NCBI RefSeq assembly: GCF_963678635.1
Contig: NC_087063.1
Span: forward strand, 1,896,073 to 1,960,072
Source: Symsagittifera roscoffensis
Lineage: Eukaryota > Xenacoelomorpha > Acoela > Convolutidae
Length of the DNA stretch: 64,000 bases
Direction of reading: 5' to 3'
Notes under the pieces: generated by a model
What the model saw: the letters and a program-made list of their open reading frames with translations, nothing else
The model's database searches: none
What the model was told of the DNA's origin: nothing
Shown: in pieces, positions 47,901 to 59,000 of the stretch
How positions within the stretch are numbered: position 1 is the first letter of the stretch
How the letters are laid out: the number at the start of each line of letters is the position of its first letter
Made by a program: the position numbers and the translations under genes

Positions 47901-49056
47901 TTTCGGGATACAAAAAAATCTAGACAAAAAAATCATTTCATGGAGTGGTTGATACAATATCTAAGCAAATTTTTCGTTCTTCTGATTCTCTGCTATTAAA
48001 TTTCAAAACCATATCTGCAGCTGAAAATCCAAATCTGGTTGGTTGAATGATAATTGTTACAATTCGGAATTTTTTCTTGATCTAAGTGAGAAAACTCAAA
48101 AAACTGAAGAAACTGAATAAAAAGTGTAATCAAAGCATTTGTTCTTACCATTGTTATCGTTTTTTTTCTAAATAAAGGTGAATTGAATTGGATAAGGAAA
48201 CTCGACGAACATGACGCTTATAACCCAATTACACTCGAGTTATTTCAAATCCCTTAATTTTTTTATAAGTAACGGAACTCTTAAGAGGATCAATAATTAA
48301 CTGTAGGCCAAATTTCTCTTGTTTGAAATAAGAAAATCATGATACTCTGTTTTTCGGCAAAACTGCCAAAAATATCATTTTTTTTCTATGAAATGAAAAC
48401 TTGACGGGAGATAATTAAGGCGAAAGTGCTAAATTAAGTTTCGATCTAGTGAACACTTTGGATCCCATTTTACGGTTAGAAAAGTTTCAATAAAAAATGT
48501 AAAAAAATATACAAATTTTTCGAGATTTACAGTTGCTAGTCGAAAAAAATGACATCGTGAAGTGGTTATACTTTATTTAAGGAAATAATACATCCTTCTG
48601 AGTCCAACATTTCAGCTATCAAAATTTAAAACCACATTTGCAGATGGAGTTCCAAGTCTGGCTGGTTAAATAGGTAATGTTACTTTTTGGATTCATAGGT
48701 TATTTAAGTGAAAAAAAATTCAGAGAAACAATCAAGAAATTTGAAAAAAGTTTAAAAAAACCTTTTATTTTAGAAATTGTTATTCTTTTTTTAAAGTGAA
48801 TTGAGTTTTTAAAAAAATCGAAAATCAAGAGGTAATATCAAAATTATTTGAAGTAACGTTAGTAATGTTCAAAGTCAAATTGTGAGACATTTAACCCAAA
48901 AAAAAATTGAAATTTCAGTAATAATAGACTCAGCTGATTATTTTGTGAGTTGGTCCGAGAAACACCTACCTTGTACTGCTTGACTGCTTGATGCTGTCAT
49001 TTAAATTGATTTTTTTCTTTTCACATCGAGTGTGAACTTCTGACTAGCCTAGCTTA
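47901..49056. other. AT-rich spacer with a diverged direct repeat
   Basis: No gene is supported. Two similar blocks occur near 47960-48060 and 48590-48680, sharing CTGCTATTAAATTTC or CAGCTATCAAAATTTA, ACCA-AT-TGCAG, CCAA-TCTGG-TGG. They look like old repeat copies. Confidence 0.35.
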
Positions 49057-49378
49057 ATGGCTCTTGTTACAAACTTGCACAGAAAAAGCTTACTTCTATC
49101 AAGTTTTGCTGAATCAAAAGCACCACTTAAAGTAATTCCCGAGTTTTATCAAACTTTTATCAAACAAGAATTCATTGCACGCAAATTTACATTCCAAAAA
49201 AAGAAAGCTGGTAAGCAAAGCATTAATGATCTACAAGCCAAACAAATATCTTTGGTCTGAAATTAATCAAATTGCTGCTGATGCAACTGTCGGCAATGCC
49301 ACCAAAAGCTTTTGTCCGGAACATAAAAGTCCAAAAGAAAAAATTGGGCAAAAGGCAAAGTTTATTTATTTATGTTAA
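49057..49378 (+). pseudogene. Broken or frame-shifted short coding unit
   Basis: One frame opens at ATG 49057 and is codon-like to about 49200 (including MALVTNLHRKSLLLSSFAES). A second frame, shifted by one base, is codon-like from about 49190 to TAA 49376-49378 (including YKPNKYLWSEINQIAADATV and SFCPEHKSPKEK). The change of frame falls at or after an AAAAAAA run at about 49194-49200. This suggests a single-base indel in a once continuous gene or mobile-element frame. Alternatively, GTAAGC at 49211 is a donor and the first part is a first exon. The family is not recognised. Confidence 0.35.
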
Positions 49379-50082
49379 ATACCCACACTGTCACTGCTTT
49401 TTTTATTCATTTCCATTTAGCAAACATACTCCGAAAACTTCGCTATGATTGAAGTTTAGAGGAATGTTTCAGAAAAACGAATACAAAAATAAATCAGTTC
49501 GAGTGCAATATTGAAAACCAAGACATTTACCTTTATGCCAATCGAAATAATCAATTGAAATGTGCAATAAATGCAAAACTCATTTCTGAATTACCATTTT
49601 TAGAATAACATTTTACACGCTTGAATAGAACGTCTTATCATACAAAATCCATGTAAGAAAAACTTCTTGTCATACAGTTCTACATTTTACATCCCCACAA
49701 AATATTACATGAATTCTCTAAAAAAAATCTTTCGATCATGAATTTTCTATGATTGCCAATTTTTCATTAAATCGAAGTTTTTTTTGCACATTGCTAAATA
49801 ATTTTGTGTTTTGTCATAAAACAAATAACCACGGATTCCAAACCTAAAAAACAAGTTCCGTTGATTAAGGGGAAAAAATTTCACGTTTACTTGGCATTTT
49901 TAGTTTTTTCTTGAGATATAATGTTTCGCTTAGAAAAAAGTTGATCATACCAATCCATTGATGGAAAAATGCTACCACGCTACATTAATTTGTGAACAAA
50001 ATTGAATGAAATTGTATGGTATGCATTTTTACGAATTCTTCTTTTTCTAGTACCAATATTCTAAACACCTAATTGGTTAACC

Positions 50083-50336
50083 CAGTAGCAGATTTAGAGG
50101 GACGGACCCGTTGTACTATTTTGAGATACCCATTTTTGGTGTCGGACCCTAAAAATTTTCCAATATACTAATTTTCAGGGCGAAGCGCGCGCCGAAAAAA
50201 TGCGAAAAGGGACTTTTTTAGTGCTTTGGGAGAGCTCGAAAAACCCATTTGGTCGACCTTAAAAAAAGTCGACAAAAGTTTCGAAAACTTCTGAAAATCT
50301 GCCCCCCACCTCGAGAAAATCCCTGATCTGCCCCTG
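50083..50336 (+). mobile_element. hAT-like non-autonomous element, 254 bp
   Basis: Left end CAGTAGCAGATTTAG, right end GATCTGCCCCTG; interior blocks (ACTATTTTGAGATACCC, GCGCGCGCCGAAAAAA, GGTCGACC) match the 38.2 kb copy. Flanks GGTTAACC (50075-50082) and TGTTAACC (50337-50344) form an 8-bp duplication with one mismatch. Confidence 0.75.
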
Positions 50337-50629
50337 TGTTAACCCAAAATGTTTTTCTGTATTAGAAAGAAACGTGGATGGATTTTTCTCACATCGGTTG
50401 TTACCTAATAGTTGAGGTTAAGGCTGACTGTTTAGATAAAAATCGATGTAAAAAAATTTAACTCTGACTACGTTGCTCGTAAATGGGACGAACAAAGTTT
50501 TTATTGAGGTTTTATTGTTCGTTTCATTAGGAATATTTACAATTGTTAATTTTTACTGATAAATTAATATCGTAAGTAAAAAATAACCTTCACGTTTTGC
50601 GCTAATTGACAGATATATGTTTGGTTCAA

Positions 50630-50820
50630 AGAATGCTGGTCATAAAATTTCCAAGTATGGAAAAAGTCTAGCTTGAAATTTCTTTAATGTGCATAAAAGA
50701 AAAATGAAAATAGCTTGGTAGCTTTTTCTTTCACTGGAATGATGTGATTATCTTTTTTTTCTATATAAGAAATTATGACTAGCGTTTTTCCATTAAATTT
50801 TTTGTTAGTTTATGGAAAAG
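50630..50820. repeat. Palindrome cluster related to the 40.6 kb element
   Basis: AATGCTGGTCATAAAATTTCC, AAGTATGGAAAAAGTCTAGC and GAAATTATGACTAGCGTTTTT repeat the ATGCTAGTCATAC / GTATGACTAGCAT theme in both orientations. A looser set lies at 49630-50040. Confidence 0.45.
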
Positions 50821-51163
50821 TTTGTGTTTATCCTAAAAGATCAAAAACGGTCAAGATTTTAAAAGCAAATACATCAATTCCTGTCTCAATTTCATATCTG
50901 AACATATTTACGGCAACTACGTGACCTTCAGAATTCTTTAAATTAAAGTGCAAACCAAGTTTGTCAAGTAAATATAACAAATTTCTGCTATTTATCCTCA
51001 AATACTTTCATCAACCAAATACAAAACTAAACCGTTTACTTTTTATTTTGATGCTGATCGGCAGATCTGAAATTGAAAATAAATTTCGGGTCAAATTAGC
51101 TCTGGTTCTTTTTGTCATTTCTTTTTGCAGATTTTTGTAAAAATACAGAAAAAAATTGTAACA

Positions 51164-52352
51164 ATGAGAGGACAATTGATTTTATCATTAGTGATGCTAA
51201 TGACATACATTGTTCACGTCTCCTTTGCAGTGGTGATGGAGGGAAAATGTCCCCGATTGGCTGCCGTGCACGTGACTGAAGAGATGTTTTCAGGCCGCTG
51301 GTTTGAGTTGCTGAGATCACGGGCTGATGTCAAATACAACGAAATACCCACTACTTGCACAGTCGAAGAGTTTTCCTTCACCACTTACAAGAGCAGCAGT
51401 GAGAGTATAAAAACTTTAATTTTTCAGTTGCTAATTTAATAGCTTTTTTGAAAGTTTTTTACAATGGTCGTTTTTAGCCATAAGAATTGTGCTTTCGGCA
51501 GAAGTTGCTATATATACTTTTTCAACAAAACGAAAAAAATAATGTACAAAAGTTTTTTTTTAGTTGGTCGACAAAACTAAAGAAGTCCACGTCACAAAAT
51601 TGGTAGATGAAAATTGGAAAAAGGTTCAAAGTTAAAGCTCTGGTGTTGTGAAACACCGTGATTGAGAAATTGTCTTTTCGCATATTGTATTATGTTTGCT
51701 TTTTCACTTGTATTCTGTTTGGTTTTTCAATTGATTTTTTTTTCTGATAATGTATAAATTGCGAAACTTTTTTCCAGGGTGGACATTGCACATCAACAGT
51801 ACTGGTTTTGACGGCCAGCAGTTTACGAGCAACGTAGTCGAGGCGCCTCAAAAAGTTGCCAGAAGATCCAACGTCGGATCTTTTTCCATCGACCACAAAA
51901 TCCCGACGCGCACTAAAAATTCGCCGCCAAATTTCATCGTCCTGTACCTTGACCGGGAATTTTCCATCGTCTATTTTTGCGAAGAGTTTGCAAACCTTAA
52001 AATCCAAGTTGCTTGGATCCTATCAAGGACTCGACACCCGCGGATTTCGGATGTTGAAATCATGGAACGAAAGCTGAAGTCTTTCAAGTTGGATCTAGAC
52101 ATGGTTCCAATTGACCAATACGACTGTCCAGAACATCACTTCGAAGGATCCGAGAGAGTTGATGCTCCCGAGAACAAAAAGCACCGGTTTTTGTCCCTTC
52201 TGCAAAACGAGCCAGAGAGAAAATTGATGCAGGAAAATAATATGAGGCAACTAATGGCGGCTAAGTTGCAGTCATGCGTGATGAAAGCGGGGTCTCTAAC
52301 TGAGATGCACAAATGCTATGACAGAGTCGCTTTGTGGGGCAAGAGAGGTTGA
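51164..52352 (+). CDS. Gene C: secreted lipocalin, apolipoprotein D/Lazarillo type, with long C-terminal tail
   Basis: Two exons, 51164-51398 and 51778-52352 (TGA), joined in phase (one base plus two) across a 379-base intron with donor GTGAGA and acceptor TTTCCAG; 269 residues. Residues 1-22 form a signal peptide. The lipocalin hallmark GRW is at 44-46, in a context (FSGRWFELLRS) typical of the first conserved region. Cys29, Cys65, Cys146 and Cys195 could form the usual two disulphides. WILSRT at 158-163 and the DQYDCP end near 195 match the ApoD pattern. Asn85 (NST) is a possible glycosylation site. Family members bind small hydrophobic ligands in a beta-barrel outside the cell. Unusual is the tail of about 70 charged, helical residues after the CP motif, with two more Cys (245, 258), where ApoD-type proteins normally end. 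An AG at 51129-51130 suggests a 5' UTR intron. Confidence 0.85.
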
Positions 52353-53308
52353 AATAATTCGCCGAAAAGCTAGTTTAAGACTGATGAAAATGATATGAAT
52401 GGTTTTTTTGCTGAATACTGAAAAAATGGAAACTCAGGAGAACTTTTTCAATTTTTTGAAGGATCGTCAAAAAGTCAGACTGAAAACTGAAATTCAATTC
52501 TGATTTTCCTCAATTCTTTTTTTTTTCATTGAAAATTAAATCAGCTGCTGTAGAAGCAAGTTGAATATTTCATGTTTTAAACTTTTTTCCAATTTCAATG
52601 TTTCTTGAGTAAAAAAAAGTCAAAAAAAAAATTAACTGAAAAGGTTAAAACTGAAATAAGACCATCAATAACAGGAGGTTATTCTTGCGCATTACGACAA
52701 AAAGCTCAGTTCATTTAGGTCCGATCAGTTCAAAATCTGGATCGGATAGTTTGCAGTGAATTAGAAACTTCTTGAAAATTCTTTGGATTTGAGAAGGTCA
52801 AATTCCAGCAACAAAAAATTGATCATGAGGCGTGAAAACATAACTGTTGTTTGTTGTTTTTCTCTGGTTGTCAGTGAAACAAAAACAGCTGTCTTTTGTG
52901 AGGACGTAATTTGTTATAAATTTCATTCACAATAGCCTGTTAAAAAACTCAATATTTCTAATAGAAACTCAGAGCCCCAAAAACATAACTTTTTCATTTT
53001 TTAAAATACAAAATCAAGTTGGCTTTCCAATGTTGGTCCTCCTGTTTACAAAAAAATGTCTATAGGATTAGCCTCAGTTTCTCCATCTCGTGCGCAACAG
53101 CTGTTTTTTTTTAAATAGAAAAGTTTATAATTATCTAGCCAAACTTTCTCGTTTTTTTTTCTGTGCAGAAATGATCTATTTCTTTTCTTTGCTTAGAAAT
53201 AAACAATTTCTGGAAATAGATAACCAGAAAAAAGTTCACTGCTCAACTGCAACGAGATAAAGACTCTTCGAGTATACACAATAGCCGGAGCAAAACATTG
53301 CAAATTAA

Positions 53309-53436
53309 CGGGGATTGGAGCCCATCCGAAAAAAAAATTTTCAAGCTAGAAATAGCCTAGATTTAACTAATTTCTGGTCAGAAATCGGAGATAGACGGTT
53401 CTGCTAACCACTCGGACACGTGACCTCATAGGTTCA
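53309..53436 (-). ncRNA. tRNA-Ser-like remnant or tRNA-derived SINE head
   Basis: On the minus strand GTGTCCGAGTGGTTAGCAG matches the A box and D-arm of serine-type tRNAs. About 85 bases further, GGGCTCCAATCCCCG resembles a B box. The spacing is too long for an intact tRNA gene and no acceptor stem could be paired. It is therefore a pseudogene or the head of a SINE, or a tRNA with a large insertion. Confidence 0.35.
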
Positions 53437-53695
53437 ATTACTTTTAGCATTATAATGCAAGGCAACACTTGTTATAACTAGAGCTAATTTGAATTGTATT
53501 GCTACAGGCATTTTAAGAAAATCCTTACTATATTCAAACTTTTCATAAAGAACATTTGACCACAAATTCAAATAAAATATAAAACATTTGAGGTCAGATA
53601 TAAAGCATTTTTTGGTACCGGATTCAAAATAATGAATGAGCCCAACTTTCTAACAAAAGCAATTTTCCTTTGTTATAGCATATTTTTCCTGATTA

Positions 53696-53926
53696 TTGTT
53701 AGTAGTTAAGGTTTATAAAAGAGGGAAAGCAAAGAGTATTTTTGACCCTAAGTTTGCCATCACTTTGTGGGATCGATTTTACGTAGATGTTGAAAATGTG
53801 GCTAGAAAAATCATTATAAAAATTGATAACGAGTGGATTACATTAGCTTGTCTTTCATCACTCAACAATCAAAGCAAACAAATTTCATTCGAAAAAAAAT
53901 CACTTAAAGTTTATGCAAATATTTAA
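53696..53926 (+). pseudogene. Possible retroelement integrase-tail fragment
   Basis: A 76-codon frame contains VKVYKRGKAKSIFDPKF followed by ITLWDRFYVDVENV. The first stretch resembles the C-terminal beta-barrel segment of many LTR-retroelement integrases, where the chain carries V-V---G-----F-P-F. No upstream integrase core is present, so this would be a stray remnant. Identification is tentative. Confidence 0.22.
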
Positions 53927-54589
53927 ATCTTTTATAAAATTGGTTATAATTGATGCCAAATAGATCAAAAATTTTTTTAAAAGCCTTCAAATTATTTTTT
54001 CGACCAGAGCATTTTTTTGCAGATGCAAAGTGTGTTAATGACGACTACTAAGCTTGATCTCCTAATAATTTTCTCTACTCTAATGCATTATGGTTCTTCG
54101 AAAAACATTTGGTTAGAAAAAAAATCAGAAATAAAACTTTTTTGTTGACTATTGAAAATTTTACAAAATAACGCTAGGCTTAATTATCTGATTTGAATTG
54201 ACTATTTTTTTTGTTTACTAAATTAAATTGTGCCCAATTCATCATTTGGATATGGATAGAATATTTTTGGTGAACTAATGATAAATTTCTAGCTCAATTT
54301 TCTGTTTGTATTGCTTAAATCGTTTTCGCGGCCTGGTATAACAATATTGCGGCCAAAACCAGATTGGTATTGGTCAGTTGCAGAGTTTGATTAAACGATA
54401 TTCACAAATTAAAATCCTTTTACATAATTTCGCGCTCAAAATTTGATTTTCGAATTAGAAACTTTTATGAACTTTTCAAGCAATAACGTCTCAAAATTAG
54501 ATTTTTATTCATCTTATTTTAACTTTATCCTTAGCATTCGACCAAAAATTGATTCAACTTTAGCATTTGCATAATGTAATTTTTATTGT

Positions 54590-55035
54590 TCCGACTATTT
54601 GAAAGACGCTGCTATTTGATTTTTGTATACGTGTGTTCCACGCAAAATCAGGTATGATAAACAACCATCGGAGTGGACCAAGTTATATTTCATATAAAAA
54701 CCCTTTCATTTCTGATTCAAACGACAAAAAAAACTTACAAATTTTTCTGTAATAAGAAAAATCGGTTTGAATTTTCTGATTTTTGATTCAATATCTAGCT
54801 AATAAGGTCAGCGAACAGGCTTTTTTGAACTCCGTGAAAGCGTAATTTTAAAATAACAAAGTTAGTTTTTGGAGTTTTTAGGGCATTTTGGCAATCAAAA
54901 CTTTCAAAACTTTAAAAACTTCTGCAAAAATTAGAAAAAAAAATTATGAAAATTTTAATTTTTCGTTACAATTGTTTTTTTTCAATCTTGTTCTACAAAA
55001 ACTATTTTTCAATTGACTTAATCGCTATGACTGTC

Positions 55036-55102
<67 letters not shown>

Positions 55103-55225
55103 TTCAGATCTTTCTATTACACCTCACAAAAAAAGTGATAATAGTTTTTGAAAATATGTTGGATTTTGTTAGGACTACGTTCGGAATATTCTGGGCTATT
55201 TCCACAGTAACCGGCTATACTTGTT
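54590..55225 (-). repeat. ACCGGCTA-family dispersed repeat, long minus copy interrupted by TA microsatellite
   Basis: Same block order as 22050-22682: TTGTTCCGACTATTTGAAA, CGTGTGTTCCACGCAAAATC, TTTCATATAAAAACCC, AATATCTAGCTAATAAGG, ACACCTCACAAAAAA, CGTTCGGAATATTCTGGGCTA and ACAGTAACCGGCTATACTTG. Confidence 0.65.
55038..55099. repeat. (TA)n microsatellite
   Basis: About 31 perfect TA units lie inside the repeat copy at 54.6-55.2 kb. They give an Ile-Tyr artefact frame that is not a gene. Confidence 0.95.
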
Positions 55226-56032
55226 TTGTTTGAAATTATTAAAAAATATGGACAAAAGGGTTTCATTGTTTTGTTTTTTAACTGCTGTCCAGCATAAATA
55301 AGAAACCTAAAATCATCAGTCGCACAAAATTGTGCTCAATGTAGATTTAAGCAGGTTCGTTATACAATTCCATATTATTTTTTTCTGATGTCTCTCTTAC
55401 ACTGAAAGTTTCATCCTTCAATTAGTCAAACTTTTTTCAAAATCTGATTTAAAAACTGATATTTTTAAATCAATGTTTATTTTTTGCTCTGAAATAACTT
55501 CAGAAGTTTCTGGCAAAAATGTTGTGCTCTAAATCTAATTTATTTCAATCATTTCATAAATTTTTTCATAACTTGAGCTTTAAATAAGATTCTTAGGTGC
55601 ATTTTTAAAAGGTACTGATAAACAAAATGAAAAACTTTTAGTTCTCCCAGATGTCAAGCTTCAATTACTCTCTGTTCCGGAAGGCAAAAAAAAGATTCTA
55701 TTTATTTGAAATTGACTTCATGGCCCTAAAATTTAATTTTCTTAGCCATAAAATTTAATTGGACTAGATTTTGCCAAAACTTAAGGTTTTTCAGCATCCT
55801 GCTGAAATGCGTGTATATCAACCTTCCTCGAATTTCTGTCAGATTGTTTTCTTGATTACAAGTGAAAACCATTTTTTGTACCTACTTCAACTTCAAAACA
55901 TCTTTCCTCATTAATCAATTTTTATAATTAAAAGAATTTCACTAAAAACAATTAGAACATAATTTAACCATAATTTTACCAATGTGTTTGATTTTCAAAT
56001 AAGAAGTTAGTTTTCTTTTTAAAATTTTCCAG

Positions 56033-59000
56033 ATTTTGTAGGGACTTTGAAAGCCGCAACGCTGTCTATTCCATTCTCGAAAATCATAGTCACAACCACG
56101 CTCTTCCTTGTGAAATTCTGAACATAAAATCTAGTAAAGGGTAGGCTGAAAAATTCTTTATTGTTTAAAAATATTAAATTTTGGTCGTGAACAACTACAT
56201 ACTGTTGAATAAGTCAAAACCTATGATTGCTCAAGTATAAGTTGCCAAAAATGGTCAAAATACCAAATATGGATGCAAACATTATATCGGGATTGCCTCC
56301 ATATAGAGACTTTAAAAATTGAACAAGAAGTCACAACAAAAAATGTTTGTTCCAATTTTGTAAAGCTTGCCAAAAATCTGCAACTGGTCTGAAAAAATAA
56401 GAGAAGAAGCAATACTCGAAAATACAAGTTTCAGTTTTTAAGGCGCCAAAAAACTGGGGCAAAATTTTGAATGTCTGGGCTGCCCCGCAATTGTTATCAA
56501 ATAGTTATCCCCAAATCAAATTTTTCAAAAGCAAAAAGGATTTGGAAAAAATAGTTCATTTATTTAATGCGACGGATTAGGTTGCCTCAATTCATTTTGG
56601 AACAAAATGGTTAAGCGGGATAGTTCGCCGCGCATAAATAAATCGCATAAAAATTTCGGCATGAAGATTTTCCCTTCGCGCATAATTTAGTTCAGAGCAA
56701 AGCCAATCTGGCTTATCTTCACAATCCCAGAACTTTGCATGAAACGATCGGAGGTTAAAAAAGTTTTCAAATTTTGATTTAAGTATTCAATATCTTCAAT
56801 GGCAATTATTTTAAAAAAAACTATTCTTCGGATCGCCAAAAAATTGAGTGAACAAAATCAAGTTGGCTCGTATATCAGGCCTGAAAATTGAAAGCCCTGA
56901 AAATTCCGACTGCCCCTTGATGAAAATCGAATAGTTTTTTTTCGGAAATGAAAATCCTAAAAAAGTATAAATTTTGGACAATATCAAAAATAAAGTGAAA
57001 AAATTTGAGTCGTACGAAGTTAATACGACCGACTAGCAAGCCTTACTTCAATTTGGAATAAATTAGTTACGTTTCTAGCATTATGAATGCGATCTTTAAA
57101 GAGCGCATAAATGAGTCCAGAGCATGGTCAAATTGGCTATTTTCGAACTATGAGAACTTTGAAAAAAATTTTTGGAGGCAAATATTCTTTTGCATTTGAC
57201 TTCAGAGGGTCGATATTTTCAATGGCGTATAAAATTTTTTGTTGAAATTTATAACTTTGTTCGGCGAAAACTGACTACAAAAAAACTGAACATAAAACAA
57301 CCCAAGTTTTTGTTACATTATACAAAACATGGCCTAATTTCAGCTCCAAGCAATGGTATTTTTGTCAATATAACTCGCAGACCAAAGTCATAAAAAGAAA
57401 TCGGTGAAAAATGCCAAGAAAATTAAACCAGGCTCTGAGTCAAATGCAGTTGTATTCAAAAATTCACCGCATTAGTTCGAGCGAGCTCGGACTTGCTTGA
57501 TATTTGTTCAAAACTCGAGAAAATCAGAATTCCGTACAAAAGCAGATCTAGTAACTTATCAAGGGGCGGATGCCTTAAAAAACACATTACGAAGCATAAC
57601 TGTGCTCTGGATAGGCTCACAATTTTGTATCTGAATGATTCTGGTTTCCAGAGACAAGCCTTTAAATATGTTCCACATATGAGTGGGTTCCATTTACAAA
57701 AGTTACCGTGGATTCCGCGTACAAATAATTGTAACGTAAATTTTGTCAGCTTTTTTAGATTTGCTGCGGAGTCCGCGACGAGCAAATAAAGTTTGTTGTT
57801 CCGGACTCCTCAAAAGTAAGAGGATTCCGCAAATGTAAGTGGATTCCGCTAACAATTTGAGGAATCAGCTTACAATTTGCAGATTCCACTTACAGTTGCG
57901 GATTCCACGGTAGTTTAAATTATGTTTTTGGCATGTTGCGGATACTGCTTACAATTCACGAAATGCACGTTTGGCCACGTAATGCATGATAAATGTGTCA
58001 AAATTTTTTAGTTCATTCAAATTGATTTTCCCAGTTCTTCCGAATCACTATTAGAACACTGTTTTGACCATACTGTTCGAGCCACAGGCAATATTTTGAA
58101 AACAAAAACAAACCAGAAAATCTTTTTGAGCACGTTTTTGAGCGGCGCAATTTTTTGCCGCACGCTTTGACCTCAACTTTTTATATATTGAGGCCAGAGG
58201 TACTTTTATAACAACTTAATATCGCGGTCAGCCAAATATAAATATCTTCAAAGAATGCCAAAAAGGGGGGACCCTTTTGGTCGTGAGGGGGACACTTTTG
58301 GTCGTCAGGGTGTCGAACCCCTGATGGAGGTGTCGTTCGCCCTGGCCGCTACTCTCTAAATCCGCTACTGATAACAAAAAAATCAGAAAGCTGACAAAGA
58401 TGAGTCTGGATAGCAAAAAATTAGTTAGTTATTGAGAGCTTTTTTCTAAGTTTAAAGCTAAAACATGCCTAAAACTTTTTCAAGAGGGCTATATCACGAA
58501 CTCAATTAAGAGTCTTTGAACCTCAACAATTTTTCCAGAACAACTTCAACTGTCCAATGTTACAAAGGAAGATTTTGGTGTCTTTTTTGAAACAATACAA
58601 CTTAGTTTCAGTTTAATTGAACATTTTTCCAATAACAAACTTAGTAGTGAGGTTGCAATTTAAAGCCTCTTAGGCTTCAATCGTCAAATTAAGGCCGCTT
58701 ATTCTTCTTCAATAGATGCAGGAAGCAATTTACTTCATTAACATAACTTTCTATGAATTCAATTGTGTTGCTAACCACAACTACTTATCGACTTACTCTA
58801 TAAGTTGGTTGCGATAACTGATAGGAACATTATACTTCATATGATAGCTTTTGGAACTAAACAGCTGGTATTGCTACGATCAGGTTAATTTGGTTATTTC
58901 AGTTTGTCTAATTACTAGAATCAAGCCTTTCAAATTCTGTTTTTACAGTCGACAAGTTGAATTTTTGCAGTCAAAAATTTGCAGTCGTGAAAATTACTCA

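Larger units (their letters stand above)
52353..56032. other. Region between gene C and candidate gene D
   Basis: AT-rich. It contains a tRNA-like remnant (53309-53436), a possible mobile-element coding fragment (53696-53926), a long copy of the ACCGGCTA repeat (54590-55225) and the TA microsatellite. ATTAAA near 52533 could be the gene C poly(A) signal. No other gene is supported. Confidence 0.45.

Noticed and set aside
55038-55099. Open frame with alternating Ile-Tyr across the TA run
   Set aside because: It is the translation of a TA microsatellite inside a dispersed repeat.
57456-57789. 98- and 109-codon frames on opposite strands
   Set aside because: Both overlap the dispersed repeat shared with 18.5 kb and the GGATTCCGC cluster.
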